Origin: JBFWYO01 sp050186335
GTDB lineage: Bacteria > Pseudomonadota > Alphaproteobacteria > Bin65
Assembly: GCA_050186335.1 (NCBI GenBank)
Contig: JBFWYO010000038.1
Span: 1-41,919 of the forward strand
Direction of reading: 5' to 3'
Length of the DNA stretch: 41,919 nt
Shown here: positions 25,201 through 33,163 of the stretch, in pieces
Position numbering within the stretch: the first letter of the stretch is position 1
Layout: every line of letters begins with the position of its first letter
The notes under the pieces: model-generated
Told to the model about the DNA's origin: nothing
The model's database searches: none
Seen by the model: the letters and a program-made list of their open reading frames with translations, nothing else
Made by a program: the position numbers and the translations under genes

Positions 25201-25980
25201 TCAGACGCGGCCACGGGCGATAAAATCAGGGTTAAAAAAGCCAGGCTTGCAGTATGTCAGCTCCGTCCCGAGCAAGGACGTCACCGATCCGCCGGCAACT
25301 TTCAGAATGCAGTGCCCGGCGGCCGTGTCCCATTCGCCGGTCGGCCCGAAGCGCGGGTACAGATCCGCCTCGCCCTCGGCCAGAATGCAGAATTTCAGCG
25401 CGCTGCCGAGCGTCTTGCGGCCGGCGACCTTGAACCCGGACAGGTATTTCTCGACCGCCGGCTTGTCGGCGTGCGAACGGCTGGAGGCGACAACGATGCC
25501 GGATGCGGGAGGCAGGCGGGCGGCGATCGTTTTTTTTGGTCCGTCGCCGACCCGTTTGCTGGCCGTGCCGCCGACATATGCGGCGTAAACCGCATCGGCC
25601 ACGGGCGCGGCGATGACGCCCAACAGGGGCGCACCGCTTTCGATCAGCCCGATATTGACCGAGAATTCGTCGCGGTGATGGATGAATTCCCGCGTCCCGT
25701 CCAACGGGTCCACCAGCCAGAAGCGCCGCAGCGGCCCGGCACCGGTAATCCGCGCCGCGCGTTCCTCGGAAATGACCGGGATATCGGGCGTGAGTCTCTG
25801 CAATGCCGGCACGATGATGGCGTCGGCCGCGTGATCCGCTTCGGTAACCGGCGTGCGGTCGTCCTTCTGCGTCACCGAAAAATCCGCGCGATAGAAATCC
25901 AGGATGCGGCGCGCGGCCTGGCGCGCGATGCGGCTGACTTCGTCGCACAACGTCGGAAGATCGAGCCCTTCGCCTGACAC
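25201..25980 (-). CDS. cysQ: 3'(2'),5'-bisphosphate nucleotidase (CysQ)
   Basis: A 259-residue member of the inositol-monophosphatase fold. The metal-binding motifs are VISEERAA, D91 in FWLVDPLDGTREFI, and the second signature GEWDTAAGHCIL; this combination with GTREFIHHRDEFSVNIGLI is that of CysQ, which removes PAP formed during sulfate assimilation. The start is GTG 25980 by comparison with family N-termini; TTG 25986, overlapping the upstream stop by TTGA, is possible. The gene sits directly behind the molybdenum hydroxylase gene on the same strand, so the two are probably cotranscribed, though functionally unrelated. Confidence 0.9.
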   Translation of the reverse strand: MSGEGLDLPTLCDEVSRIARQAARRILDFYRADFSVTQKDDRTPVTEADHAADAIIVPALQRLTPDIPVISEERAARITGAGPLRRFWLVDPLDGTREFIHHRDEFSVNIGLIESGAPLLGVIAAPVADAVYAAYVGGTASKRVGDGPKKTIAARLPPASGIVVASSRSHADKPAVEKYLSGFKVAGRKTLGSALKFCILAEGEADLYPRFGPTGEWDTAAGHCILKVAGGSVTSLLGTELTYCKPGFFNPDFIARGRV

Positions 25981-25982
25981 GA

Positions 25983-28307
25983 TCAAGCGGCCTTGGCGTC
26001 TTGGCACAGACGCCAGAGCGTTTCCGGCGTTGCCGGCATGTCGACATGCCGCACGCCGAATTCCGCCAGCGCGTCGACCAGCGCGTTGATCAGCGCGGGC
26101 GGCGCGCCGATGCAGCCGGCCTCGCCGGCGCCCTTGATGCCGAGCGGATTGGTCTTGCACGGCACGACGTTGGTTTCGAAATGGATATCCGGCACGTCGG
26201 CGGCGCGCGGCATGCAGTAATCCATGAGCGACGCGGACAGAAGCTGGCCGTTGGATTCGTCGTAGACGCAGCGCTCCAACAAAGCCTGCCCGATGCCCTG
26301 GCCGATGCCGCCGTGCACCTGGCCAGCCACCAGCATCGGATTGATCAGATTTCCGAAATCGTCGACGACCGTATAGCGCAGGATTTCGATCGTGCCCGTG
26401 GCCGGATCGATCTCCACTTCGACCACGTGGCAACCGTTCGGGAACGTCTGCACGGACGGCATGAAGAAATCGCTTTCGGTCATCCCCGGCCGCTCGCCCT
26501 TGGGCAGTTTGTGCGCGAGGAACGAAAGCTTCACGACGTCGTCCAAGCTCATCGTGCGGTCCGTGCCGACGATCTTGAACACGCCGTCCTTGAATTCGAC
26601 GTCGGCCTCGGCCGCCTCAAGCGCGTGCGCCGCGATGCGTTTGCTTTTCTCGATGATGCGCTCGGCCGCATTCGCCACCGCGACACCACCCACCGGCACC
26701 GAACGCGAGCCGCCGGTGCCGCGCCCGTGCGAGACCGCATCCGAATCGCCCTGCACGACGCGAATCTTATCGATCGGCAACCCCAGGCGATCCGCCGCGA
26801 TCTGCGCATAGGCGGTTTCGTGGCCCTGGCCGTTCGATTGTGTGCCGATCAACAACGTCAGCGTGCCGGTCTGGTCGAAGCGCATTTCGCATTTTTCTTC
26901 CGGCGCGCCGCCGCACGCTTCGATGTAATACGCGATGCCAAGTCCGCGCAGCTTGCCGCGCTTCCTGGATTCCGCCTTGCGCGCGGCAAAACCGGCGCGG
27001 TCGCTCTGCTTGAGCGCGCGCGCCATATTTTCGGCGAACTCGCCGCTGTCGTAGGTCAGCCCCATAGCGGTCTTGTAAGGGAACGCGGCCGGCGGGATGA
27101 AGTTGCGCTTGCGCAGCTCGGTCGGATCTATTTTCAGTTCGCGCGCGGCGGCATCGACCAATCGCTCGATGACATAGTTGGCCTCCGGCCGTCCGGCGCC
27201 GCGATAGGCGTCGACCGGGCACGAATTGGTGTAGACGCCCTGAACTTCGACATAGACATGCGGCACGGTGTAGACGCCGCACAGCATGCCGCACCCTGCG
27301 GCGGTCGGAATATACGGCCCGAAGTTCGACAGGTAGGCGCCGAGATTGGCGATCGTGTCGACGCGCAGGCCGAGCATGCGTCCGTCCTTATCGAGCGCCA
27401 GCGACGCCTTGGTGATGTGATCGCGGCCGTGCGTGTCGGTCAGCATGCCCTCCGAACGTTCGGAGATCCATTTGACCGGGCGCTCCAGAAGTTTCGCCGC
27501 CCACATCACGACCACCTGCTCCGGGAACAGGAAGATCTTCATGCCGAAGCCGCCGCCGACATCGGGCGTCACCACGCGCACGTGATTTTCCGGCACCTTG
27601 AGCACGATCATCGCGAGCTGGCGACGCAGCGAATGCACGCCCTGGCTCGAGGTATACAGCGTATAGCGATCGGTGCCCGCGTCGTAGTCGCCGATGGCGC
27701 CGCGCGTTTCCATCGAATTTGGCATGACGCGATTGTTGATCAGCTCGACGGTGGTGACATGCGCCGCCTGCTTGAAGGCATCCTCGACCGCCGCCTTGCG
27801 GCCGCTGGCCCAATGGAACACCCGATTGGTCGGCGCCTGCTGCCAGATCACCGGGCCGCCCAATGCCCTGGCCGGATTGGTCACCGACGGCAGTTCGGCA
27901 TATTCGACCGCGACCCGCTCCGCGGCATCGCGCGCCTGCAACGCGGTTTCCGCGACGACGACCGCGACCGCGTCGCCGGCAAAGCGGGCAATGTCGGTCA
28001 CCAGGGCCGGGCGCGGCGGCACCCAATGGTCGGTCTGATCGAGGTTCTTGGTCGGAAACAGGCATGGAATGTCGCCGTAGCCGGTCTGTTTGTAATCGGC
28101 GCCCGTCAGCACCGCGAGCACGCCCGGCATTGTGGCGGCAGCTTGCGTGTCGATCGCGGCGATCCTGGCATGGGCGTGCGGGGAACGGACGAAGCAGGCA
28201 TAGGTCTGGCGCGCGAAATTCATGTCGTCGATATAGCGCCCGCGCCCGGTGATCAGGCGCTGATCCTCGGTGCGCCGCACCGATTGCCCGATGCCGAATT
28301 GACCCAT
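25983..28307 (-). CDS. Xanthine dehydrogenase-family molybdenum hydroxylase large subunit (form II CoxL-like)
   Basis: A protein of 774 residues with the two molybdopterin-binding domains: FGIGQSVRRTEDQRLITGRGRYIDDM at the N-terminus, VTPDVGGGFGMKIFLFPEQVVVMWAAKLLERPVKWISERSEGM in the middle, and the active-site glutamate in GIKGAGEAGCIGAPPALINAL at the end. The signature loop is AYRGAGR (367-373), the form II version; genuine CO dehydrogenases have AYxCSFR. It is therefore probably an aldehyde or N-heterocycle hydroxylase. The FAD and 2Fe-2S subunits usually next to it are absent here. ATG 28307 has GGAG nine bases upstream; ATG 28322 is the alternative. Confidence 0.9.
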   Translation of the reverse strand: MGQFGIGQSVRRTEDQRLITGRGRYIDDMNFARQTYACFVRSPHAHARIAAIDTQAAATMPGVLAVLTGADYKQTGYGDIPCLFPTKNLDQTDHWVPPRPALVTDIARFAGDAVAVVVAETALQARDAAERVAVEYAELPSVTNPARALGGPVIWQQAPTNRVFHWASGRKAAVEDAFKQAAHVTTVELINNRVMPNSMETRGAIGDYDAGTDRYTLYTSSQGVHSLRRQLAMIVLKVPENHVRVVTPDVGGGFGMKIFLFPEQVVVMWAAKLLERPVKWISERSEGMLTDTHGRDHITKASLALDKDGRMLGLRVDTIANLGAYLSNFGPYIPTAAGCGMLCGVYTVPHVYVEVQGVYTNSCPVDAYRGAGRPEANYVIERLVDAAARELKIDPTELRKRNFIPPAAFPYKTAMGLTYDSGEFAENMARALKQSDRAGFAARKAESRKRGKLRGLGIAYYIEACGGAPEEKCEMRFDQTGTLTLLIGTQSNGQGHETAYAQIAADRLGLPIDKIRVVQGDSDAVSHGRGTGGSRSVPVGGVAVANAAERIIEKSKRIAAHALEAAEADVEFKDGVFKIVGTDRTMSLDDVVKLSFLAHKLPKGERPGMTESDFFMPSVQTFPNGCHVVEVEIDPATGTIEILRYTVVDDFGNLINPMLVAGQVHGGIGQGIGQALLERCVYDESNGQLLSASLMDYCMPRAADVPDIHFETNVVPCKTNPLGIKGAGEAGCIGAPPALINALVDALAEFGVRHVDMPATPETLWRLCQDAKAA

Positions 28308-28438
28308 CGCTCGAAGCTCCATTCTTGCCAGAGATTTGCTGCGGCGCGACTATAGGCGACCGGCCGCGCCGGTCCAAGCCGGGCGCGCGCATGGCGGCTT
28401 CCCGCCGCACTGGTATGTTGGCCGGCGCAGCCTATCTG

Positions 28439-29566
28439 ATGGGTATGATCGACGCTGTCACCCCTCGCGAGACGAAGGACCCGCATTTGGACGGCGTTCC
28501 CGGCCGGTTCTGGCACCGGCTCGAGGACGGCCGAATCCAGTGCGACATCTGCCCGCGCTTCTGCAAGCTGCAGGAAGGCCAGCGCGGCCTGTGCTTCGTG
28601 CGCGCGCGCAAGGACGACCGCATGGTGCTGACGACCTACGGTCGCTCCAGCGGCTTCTGCGTCGATCCGATCGAGAAGAAACCACTTAACCATTTTCTGC
28701 CCGGAACGCCGGTGCTGTCGTTCGGCACGGCGGGCTGCAATCTCGCCTGCAAGTTCTGCCAAAACTGGGACATCAGCAAATCGCGCGAGTGGGACACGCT
28801 GGCCGACCAAGCCTCGCCCGAGACGATCGCGCGCGCAGCCAGACAACTTGGCTGCCGCAGCGTCGCCTTCACCTATAACGACCCGACGATCTTTCACGAG
28901 TACGCCATCGACGTGGCGCAGGCGTGCCGCGAAGCCGGGATCAAATCGGTCGCCGTGACCGCCGGCTACGTGACCGAGGCGCCGCGCGCCGAATTCTACC
29001 GGCACATGGATGCGGCAAACGTCGATCTCAAAGCCTTCACCGAGGAATTCTACGCCAAGATCTGCAGCGGGCACCTGGAAGCGGTCAAGGAAACGCTCGT
29101 CTATCTCAAGCACGAAACCGACGTCTGGTTCGAGATCACCAATTTGATGATTCCGGGCGAGAACGACAGCGAAGCCGAAATCGAAGCCATGACCCAGTGG
29201 ATCGCAAGCGCGCTCGGTCCGGACGTGCCGATCCATTTCACCGCGTTCCATCCGGATTGGAAGATGCGCGACAAAGCCGCCACGCCGCACGCGACCGTCT
29301 CCATGGCGCGGCGCATCGCGCTCAAGAACGGGCTCCGTTACGTTTATGTCGGCAACGTGCACGACAAGGGCCGAAGCTCGACCTATTGCCACGCCTGCGG
29401 CGAGCTTTTGATCGGCCGCGACTGGTACGATCTGGCCGAATGGCGGCTGACCGAAACCGCCGCCTGCAAGAGCTGCGGCACGAAATGCGCCGGCGTATTC
29501 GAGGCCGCCCCCGGCGCCTGGGGCCGCAAACGGCTGCCGGTCCGGCTGAAGGAATTCGCGGCGTAG
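28439..29566 (+). CDS. amrS: AmmeMemoRadiSam system radical SAM enzyme (AmrS)
   Basis: A radical SAM protein of about 375 residues. The cluster-binding CxxxCxxC is C100, C104, C107 in GTAGCNLACKFCQNW. An N-terminal Cys group (CDICPRFCKLQEGQRGLC) and a C-terminal one (CHACGELLIG, CKSCGTKC) are as in AmrS proteins. SIAM-type features include FTYNDPTIFHEYAIDVA, NVDLKAFTEEFY and FHPDWKM. It accompanies MEMO and AMMECR1 domains in many genomes; here they are fused in the gene at 30777-32135. The reaction is not established to my knowledge. The start is uncertain: ATG 28439 or 28445 without a clear ribosome site, or further upstream. Confidence 0.9.
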   Translation: MGMIDAVTPRETKDPHLDGVPGRFWHRLEDGRIQCDICPRFCKLQEGQRGLCFVRARKDDRMVLTTYGRSSGFCVDPIEKKPLNHFLPGTPVLSFGTAGCNLACKFCQNWDISKSREWDTLADQASPETIARAARQLGCRSVAFTYNDPTIFHEYAIDVAQACREAGIKSVAVTAGYVTEAPRAEFYRHMDAANVDLKAFTEEFYAKICSGHLEAVKETLVYLKHETDVWFEITNLMIPGENDSEAEIEAMTQWIASALGPDVPIHFTAFHPDWKMRDKAATPHATVSMARRIALKNGLRYVYVGNVHDKGRSSTYCHACGELLIGRDWYDLAEWRLTETAACKSCGTKCAGVFEAAPGAWGRKRLPVRLKEFAA

Positions 29567-29599
29567 GCGGCAGAAACGCGCTTGTCTCCGCGGCAGCCA

Positions 29600-29735
29600 A
29601 ATCGCATCCTTCGACGATTCGTTCGCGCCGGAACTCATTCTTCGACAGGCTCAGGATGAGGATCTGCCTTGAGCCGGTCGACGCATTCGGCTTACATCCG
29701 AACCCTCATGCCGAGTTTATCGAAGCATGAGACCG
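29600..29735. repeat. Cluster of dispersed intergenic repeats
   Basis: Between amrS and the PhyH gene lie CATCCTTCGACGATTCG, then CATTCTTCGACAGGCTCAGGATGAGG, and CCTCATGCCGAGTTTATCGAAGCATGAG. Each is a variant of the CCATCCTTCGA or CTTCGACAGGCTCAGGATGAG families found at several other places here. No gene is visible in 29567-29766. Confidence 0.55.
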
Positions 29736-29766
29736 CCGATCCAGCCCCGGCATATTCGAGACCGCC

Positions 29767-30600
29767 ATGACCAAGCTGCTTTCACCCGACGCCGTCGCCA
29801 GCTTCAAGCGCGACGGATTCTATTTTCCGGTGCGCTGCCTGACCGACGCCGAAGTCGCGCGCTATCGCACGGAACTCGAAAATTACGAGCGCCGCACCGG
29901 CGCGCCGATCGGCGGCAATCTGCGCCACAAGGTGCATCTGCTGTTCCGCTGGGCCAACGAGTTGGTGCGCCATCCGAAAATTCTCGACGCCGTCGAGGAT
30001 CTGATCGGGCCGAACATCATCTGCTGGACCACCAACTTCTTCATCAAGGAGCCGCGCGATCCGGCGTTTGTTTCCTGGCACCAGGATTCGACCTATTGGG
30101 GACTGGAGCCGGCCGACGTGGTGACCGCCTGGGTGGCGCTGACCGATGCGCCGGTCGAAAGCGGCGCCATGAAATTCCTGCCCGGCAGCCATCTTAGCGA
30201 CCAGATTCCGCATCGCGACACGTTCCACGAGCACAATCTGCTGACGCGCGGCCAGGAAATCGCCGTCGAGGTCGATGAGCGCCAGGCGATCGATGTGCCG
30301 ATCAAGGCCGGCGAAGTTTCGCTGCATCACATCCGTCTGGTCCACGGCTCGAAGGCGAATACGACCGGCAACCGGCGGATCGGCCTCGCCATCCGCTACA
30401 TTCCGACCCATGTGCGCCAGGTCAAAGTGCGCGACTCGGCGCTACTGGTGCGCGGCGTCGATACCTACGGCAATTTCGATCCGGAGCCGGATCCGAAATC
30501 GGATCTCGATGCCGCGGCGCTGGCCGCGCACGCCGATGCGCTCGAACGGAACGTGAAGACTCTGTATTCGGGTACGGATAAGACCGAGATGCGACGGTAG
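29767..30600 (+). CDS. Phytanoyl-CoA dioxygenase (PhyH) family protein
   Basis: A 277-residue Fe(II)/2-oxoglutarate dioxygenase. Iron ligands are H105 and D107 in WHQDSTYWG and H193 in RLVHGSKANTTGNRRIGLAIRY, with R203/R204 binding 2-oxoglutarate. The segment NIICWTTNFFIKEPRDPAFVSWHQD is typical of the bacterial group that hydroxylates small lipids, ectoine-like or natural-product substrates; the substrate here is unknown. It is placed between the two parts of the AmmeMemoRadiSam system, downstream of amrS by 200 bases, and faces the MEMO-AMMECR1 gene. Confidence 0.9.
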   Translation: MTKLLSPDAVASFKRDGFYFPVRCLTDAEVARYRTELENYERRTGAPIGGNLRHKVHLLFRWANELVRHPKILDAVEDLIGPNIICWTTNFFIKEPRDPAFVSWHQDSTYWGLEPADVVTAWVALTDAPVESGAMKFLPGSHLSDQIPHRDTFHEHNLLTRGQEIAVEVDERQAIDVPIKAGEVSLHHIRLVHGSKANTTGNRRIGLAIRYIPTHVRQVKVRDSALLVRGVDTYGNFDPEPDPKSDLDAAALAAHADALERNVKTLYSGTDKTEMRR

Positions 30601-30710
30601 AATCCCCGGCTGTCGCCTTCCGTAATTTATTGTCATCGCGGCCGTGGCGTAGCGGAGAGCCGGGATTCAGACTCTCTCCGCCTTTGCGATAATCCCCGGA
30701 TCGGCGCGCC
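30601..30710. repeat. Hairpin-rich repeat between convergent PhyH and AmrB-AmrA genes
   Basis: GCGGAGAG (30652-30659) pairs exactly with CTCTCCGC (30674-30681), and AATCCCCGGC (30601-30610) can pair with GCCGGGATT (30659-30667). CCCCGGATCGGCGCGCC at 30694-30710 repeats the 17-mer at 719-735 with one difference. The GCGGAGAG hairpin lies between convergent genes and may also act as a transcription stop, although no long T-tract follows. Confidence 0.5.
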
Positions 30711-30776
30711 GCTGAGCAGTGCTTGTCAGGGGTGACCAAGATCGAATTGCAGATGTCGTTCTAGCGCGCGATCGAC

Positions 30777-32135
30777 TCAGTGAAAGCTTTCGGTCGTAAA
30801 TCGCGAAACCTTCATTTCCTTCGACCAGAAATCCGCCGCCAGACCGGCCTTCTGCTTGAGTCGGCGCAGGAATTCGCGCGCATCGGGCAGTTGCTCCCAA
30901 ACTTGCGGCAGGAACAGGCCGCGCATCCCGGCCATCGTGAGAATCAGCCCATCGACGTCCGGCCGAATCTGATCGAGCAGATCGGCTTCGTCGGCGAACG
31001 CCATCGCGCGCGGATGCGACAGAATCGAAACGCCGATGCCGAGCCGGGCCGCCTCGTCCGCGCCGACCGGCGGAAAGCGCGGGTCGCCGAACGCGGCGCG
31101 CCAGGCATTCGATGCGACGTCCGCGACCAGCGATTGTTTGGCGCCGACCGAGCCCACGCAGCCGCGCAAGCGGCCGTCGAGCTTGACGGTCACGAACGTC
31201 GAACGGTGCGCGAGCAGTGGGCGCGGGACCACGCCGAAACTGATGTGCGGCGGCTGCTCACCGCCGGCGCCATGGACAATGGTTTGCCGCGCGAGGTCGA
31301 TCAATTGCGATCGCCACGATGCCGGCAAGGCGGCGCCGTCCGCGTACTCGAATGTATAGGCGCCATAGCCGACGACCCGCGCCTTGTCGCCGGCCGTGTC
31401 GCCCGAGTTGCGCAGGTCCAGCGTGGTCGCGCGCAGATCGAGCGCCTGTGCCCGCGCGAGCAGCCCGCGCAGCGCATACCGGCCGCAGGCCTGGGATTCG
31501 GCGAGCGCGTCAGGCCGCAATGTCTCGACGGCGACGCTGGCCGCGGCATCCGATGTGCGCGCCGCCTCGTAGTCCAGATAGTGGCTGAGGTCGGTCGATA
31601 CGACGATCAGCGTTTCCGGCCCGCCCCAAAGCAACTCGAGCAGGCGATCGACCTGTGCAGGGGTGGTGCGGCCGACGATCAGCGGCACGATGGCGACGTT
31701 GCCGAGCACGCGCTGGATGAACGGCAGATGCACTTCGATGGCGTGCTCGTCCGCGTGCGCGGCGTCGTTCACCGACGCATAGGGCAGCTTCAATATTTCG
31801 GCGACCGCCGCGCGATCGACCGGCATCAGGCCGAACGGCGTTGCGAAATGCGCGGCGCTCGATGCGGCGACGCCCTCGACCGGCAGCCGGTGATTGGGAC
31901 ACAGGATCACTACACGCGAAATCGCGCCGCGCGCCGCCTTCACCTGCGCGTAAGCGGAGGCGGCGATCGGACCCGAGTAGACGTAGCCCGCATGCGGCGC
32001 CGCCATCGCTTTCGGCGCGGCCAGAATCATCTTCACGCGCGCCAGCGCGGCATCGATGTCGCCCGCGAGCTGCGCCGCATCGGCCGGATAGAAGCGGCCC
32101 GCCTGGGCCGCACGACGCACATCGAGTTGGGTCAT
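30777..32135 (-). CDS. amrB: MEMO-AMMECR1 fusion protein (AmmeMemoRadiSam proteins B and A)
   Basis: A 452-residue fusion. Residues 1 to about 265 are a MEMO domain (RAAQAGRFYPADAAQLAGDI, AAPHAGYVYSGPIAASAYA, CPNHRLPVEG, ADEHAIEVHLPFIQ and STDLSHYLDYEAA, with conserved His/Asp residues of the extradiol-dioxygenase-like fold). Residues about 275-450 are an AMMECR1 domain (STFVTVKLDGRLRGCVGSVGAKQSLVADVASNAWRAAFGDPRF). Usually these are two genes; the fusion strengthens a physical link between them. With AmrS at 28439 it completes the three-part system, whose role is unresolved. A small lipoprotein gene lies 9 bases upstream. Confidence 0.92.
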   Translation of the reverse strand: MTQLDVRRAAQAGRFYPADAAQLAGDIDAALARVKMILAAPKAMAAPHAGYVYSGPIAASAYAQVKAARGAISRVVILCPNHRLPVEGVAASSAAHFATPFGLMPVDRAAVAEILKLPYASVNDAAHADEHAIEVHLPFIQRVLGNVAIVPLIVGRTTPAQVDRLLELLWGGPETLIVVSTDLSHYLDYEAARTSDAAASVAVETLRPDALAESQACGRYALRGLLARAQALDLRATTLDLRNSGDTAGDKARVVGYGAYTFEYADGAALPASWRSQLIDLARQTIVHGAGGEQPPHISFGVVPRPLLAHRSTFVTVKLDGRLRGCVGSVGAKQSLVADVASNAWRAAFGDPRFPPVGADEAARLGIGVSILSHPRAMAFADEADLLDQIRPDVDGLILTMAGMRGLFLPQVWEQLPDAREFLRRLKQKAGLAADFWSKEMKVSRFTTESFH

Positions 32136-32144
32136 TTTCTGCGC

Positions 32145-32291
32145 TCAGAAGCCCGGCTCGGGGGCATAAAGCAGGCGGTTTTCGTCGTCGACGGTCGGCA
32201 CATACGGCCGGCCCGGCGCGCAGGCGGCAAGCAGCGAGGCCGCGACGCCGGCGGCGGCGAGTATCTTGATCAGGCGCGCGAGAGTGGTCAT
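32145..32291 (-). CDS. Small predicted lipoprotein (48 aa)
   Basis: The minus-strand frame reads MTTLARLIKILAAAGVAA, then SLLAACAPGRPYVPTVDDENRLLYAPEPGF and a stop. It has a short signal sequence and a lipobox LLAAC with C24 as lipidation site, leaving a mature peptide of only 25 residues. A strong GAGGAG site lies eight bases before ATG 32291. The stop is 9 bases before the MEMO-AMMECR1 ATG, so the two form one operon. I do not recognise the mature part. Position and signals make it a real gene rather than a chance frame. Confidence 0.75.
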   Translation of the reverse strand: MTTLARLIKILAAAGVAASLLAACAPGRPYVPTVDDENRLLYAPEPGF

Positions 32292-32356
32292 GGTTCCCGC
32301 TCCTCGAAAGCAGAATTCATTATACTAGCACGCTTGTCTATTTGGGTTCAGGCGCC

Positions 32357-32384
32357 GGAATTACCATGTGGGAATTACCATGTG
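32357..32384. repeat. 14-bp tandem duplication across the SRAP start codon
   Basis: GGAATTACCATGTG occurs twice in a row, at 32357-32370 and 32371-32384. The second copy contains the correct ATG (32380); the first creates an ATG at 32366 in another frame that overlaps the gene. Confidence 0.9.
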
Positions 32385-33144
32385 CGGCAGATACAGCATC
32401 ACCACGCCCGAAGAAGCGCTGCGCGCCCTGTTCGAGTACGGCGGGCCGCCGCGCAATCTGCGCGCCCGCTATAACGCGGCGCCGAGCCAGGAACTGCCCA
32501 TCGTGCGCCGCAAGCCGCGCGGCGAGCGCGTGCTCGATGTGGCGCGCTGGGGCCTGATTCCGTCCTGGGCCGGCGAATCGGCGGTGGCCCGGAACCTGAT
32601 CAACGCGCGGGCCGATACGGTCGCCGCGAAGCCGTCGTTCCGCACGGCGTTCCGCGAGCGGCGCTGCCTGGTGCCGGCGGACGGGTTCTATGAGTGGCAG
32701 GGCGAGGGCGCCGGCAAGCAGCCGTACCGCATCGAGCTGCCGGGCCGCGCGCCGTTCGCGTTCGCCGGCCTGTGGGAGAGCTGGACGCCGACCGCGGATA
32801 CTGCGCTGGCCGGCGCCGGGCATGCGCTGGAAAGCTTCGCCATCGTAACGACCGACGCCTCGCCGACGATCGCCGCGATCCATCACCGCATGCCGGTGAT
32901 CCTGCCGGAGCCGGCCTGGCAAACGTGGCTCGACCCCGACAGTTCGGCGTCGACGCTGCAAAACCTGCTGGTCGCGTACGTCGGACCGATCGAGGCTTAC
33001 AAAGTGAGCCGGCGCGTCAACAATGTGCGCAACGACGACGAGACTTGCCTGGCGCCGCTCGACGAAGCCACTCCGGCGCCGGCCGCAGCGCCCGCCCCGC
33101 GCAAGCGCGCGAAGCGGGACGCCAAGCAGGGTTCGTTGTTCTAG
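32380..33144 (+). CDS. yedK: SOS response-associated peptidase / abasic-site crosslinking protein (SRAP, YedK)
   Basis: A 254-residue SRAP protein that shields abasic sites in single-stranded DNA by a thiazolidine crosslink through the N-terminal cysteine. Key residues are C2 (MCGRYS), N75 (LINARADT), E105 (DGFYEW) and H168/H169 (IHHRMP), matching the known set C2/N/E/H of E. coli YedK. ATG 32380 is required because C2 must become the N-terminus after Met removal; upstream GTG 32368 would bury it. The C-terminal tail is Ala/Pro/Lys-rich (PAAAPAPRKRAKRDAKQGSLF). No LexA box is evident. Confidence 0.95.
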   Translation: MCGRYSITTPEEALRALFEYGGPPRNLRARYNAAPSQELPIVRRKPRGERVLDVARWGLIPSWAGESAVARNLINARADTVAAKPSFRTAFRERRCLVPADGFYEWQGEGAGKQPYRIELPGRAPFAFAGLWESWTPTADTALAGAGHALESFAIVTTDASPTIAAIHHRMPVILPEPAWQTWLDPDSSASTLQNLLVAYVGPIEAYKVSRRVNNVRNDDETCLAPLDEATPAPAAAPAPRKRAKRDAKQGSLF

Positions 33145-33163
33145 GCGATTGGCGCGCCGTAGC

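Noticed and set aside
25983..28307. True aerobic CO dehydrogenase large subunit
   Set aside because: The loop is AYRGAGR, not AYxCSFR, and the partner subunits are missing.
26001..28355. A 784-codon plus-strand frame opposite the molybdenum hydroxylase
   Set aside because: Same length as the real gene on the other strand, no known domain, composition typical of an antisense shadow.
30633..30710. tRNA-like fold near GGCGTAGCGGAGAGC
   Set aside because: No T-loop GTTCGA sequence, anticodon stem or acceptor pairing can be drawn; it belongs to the dispersed repeat.
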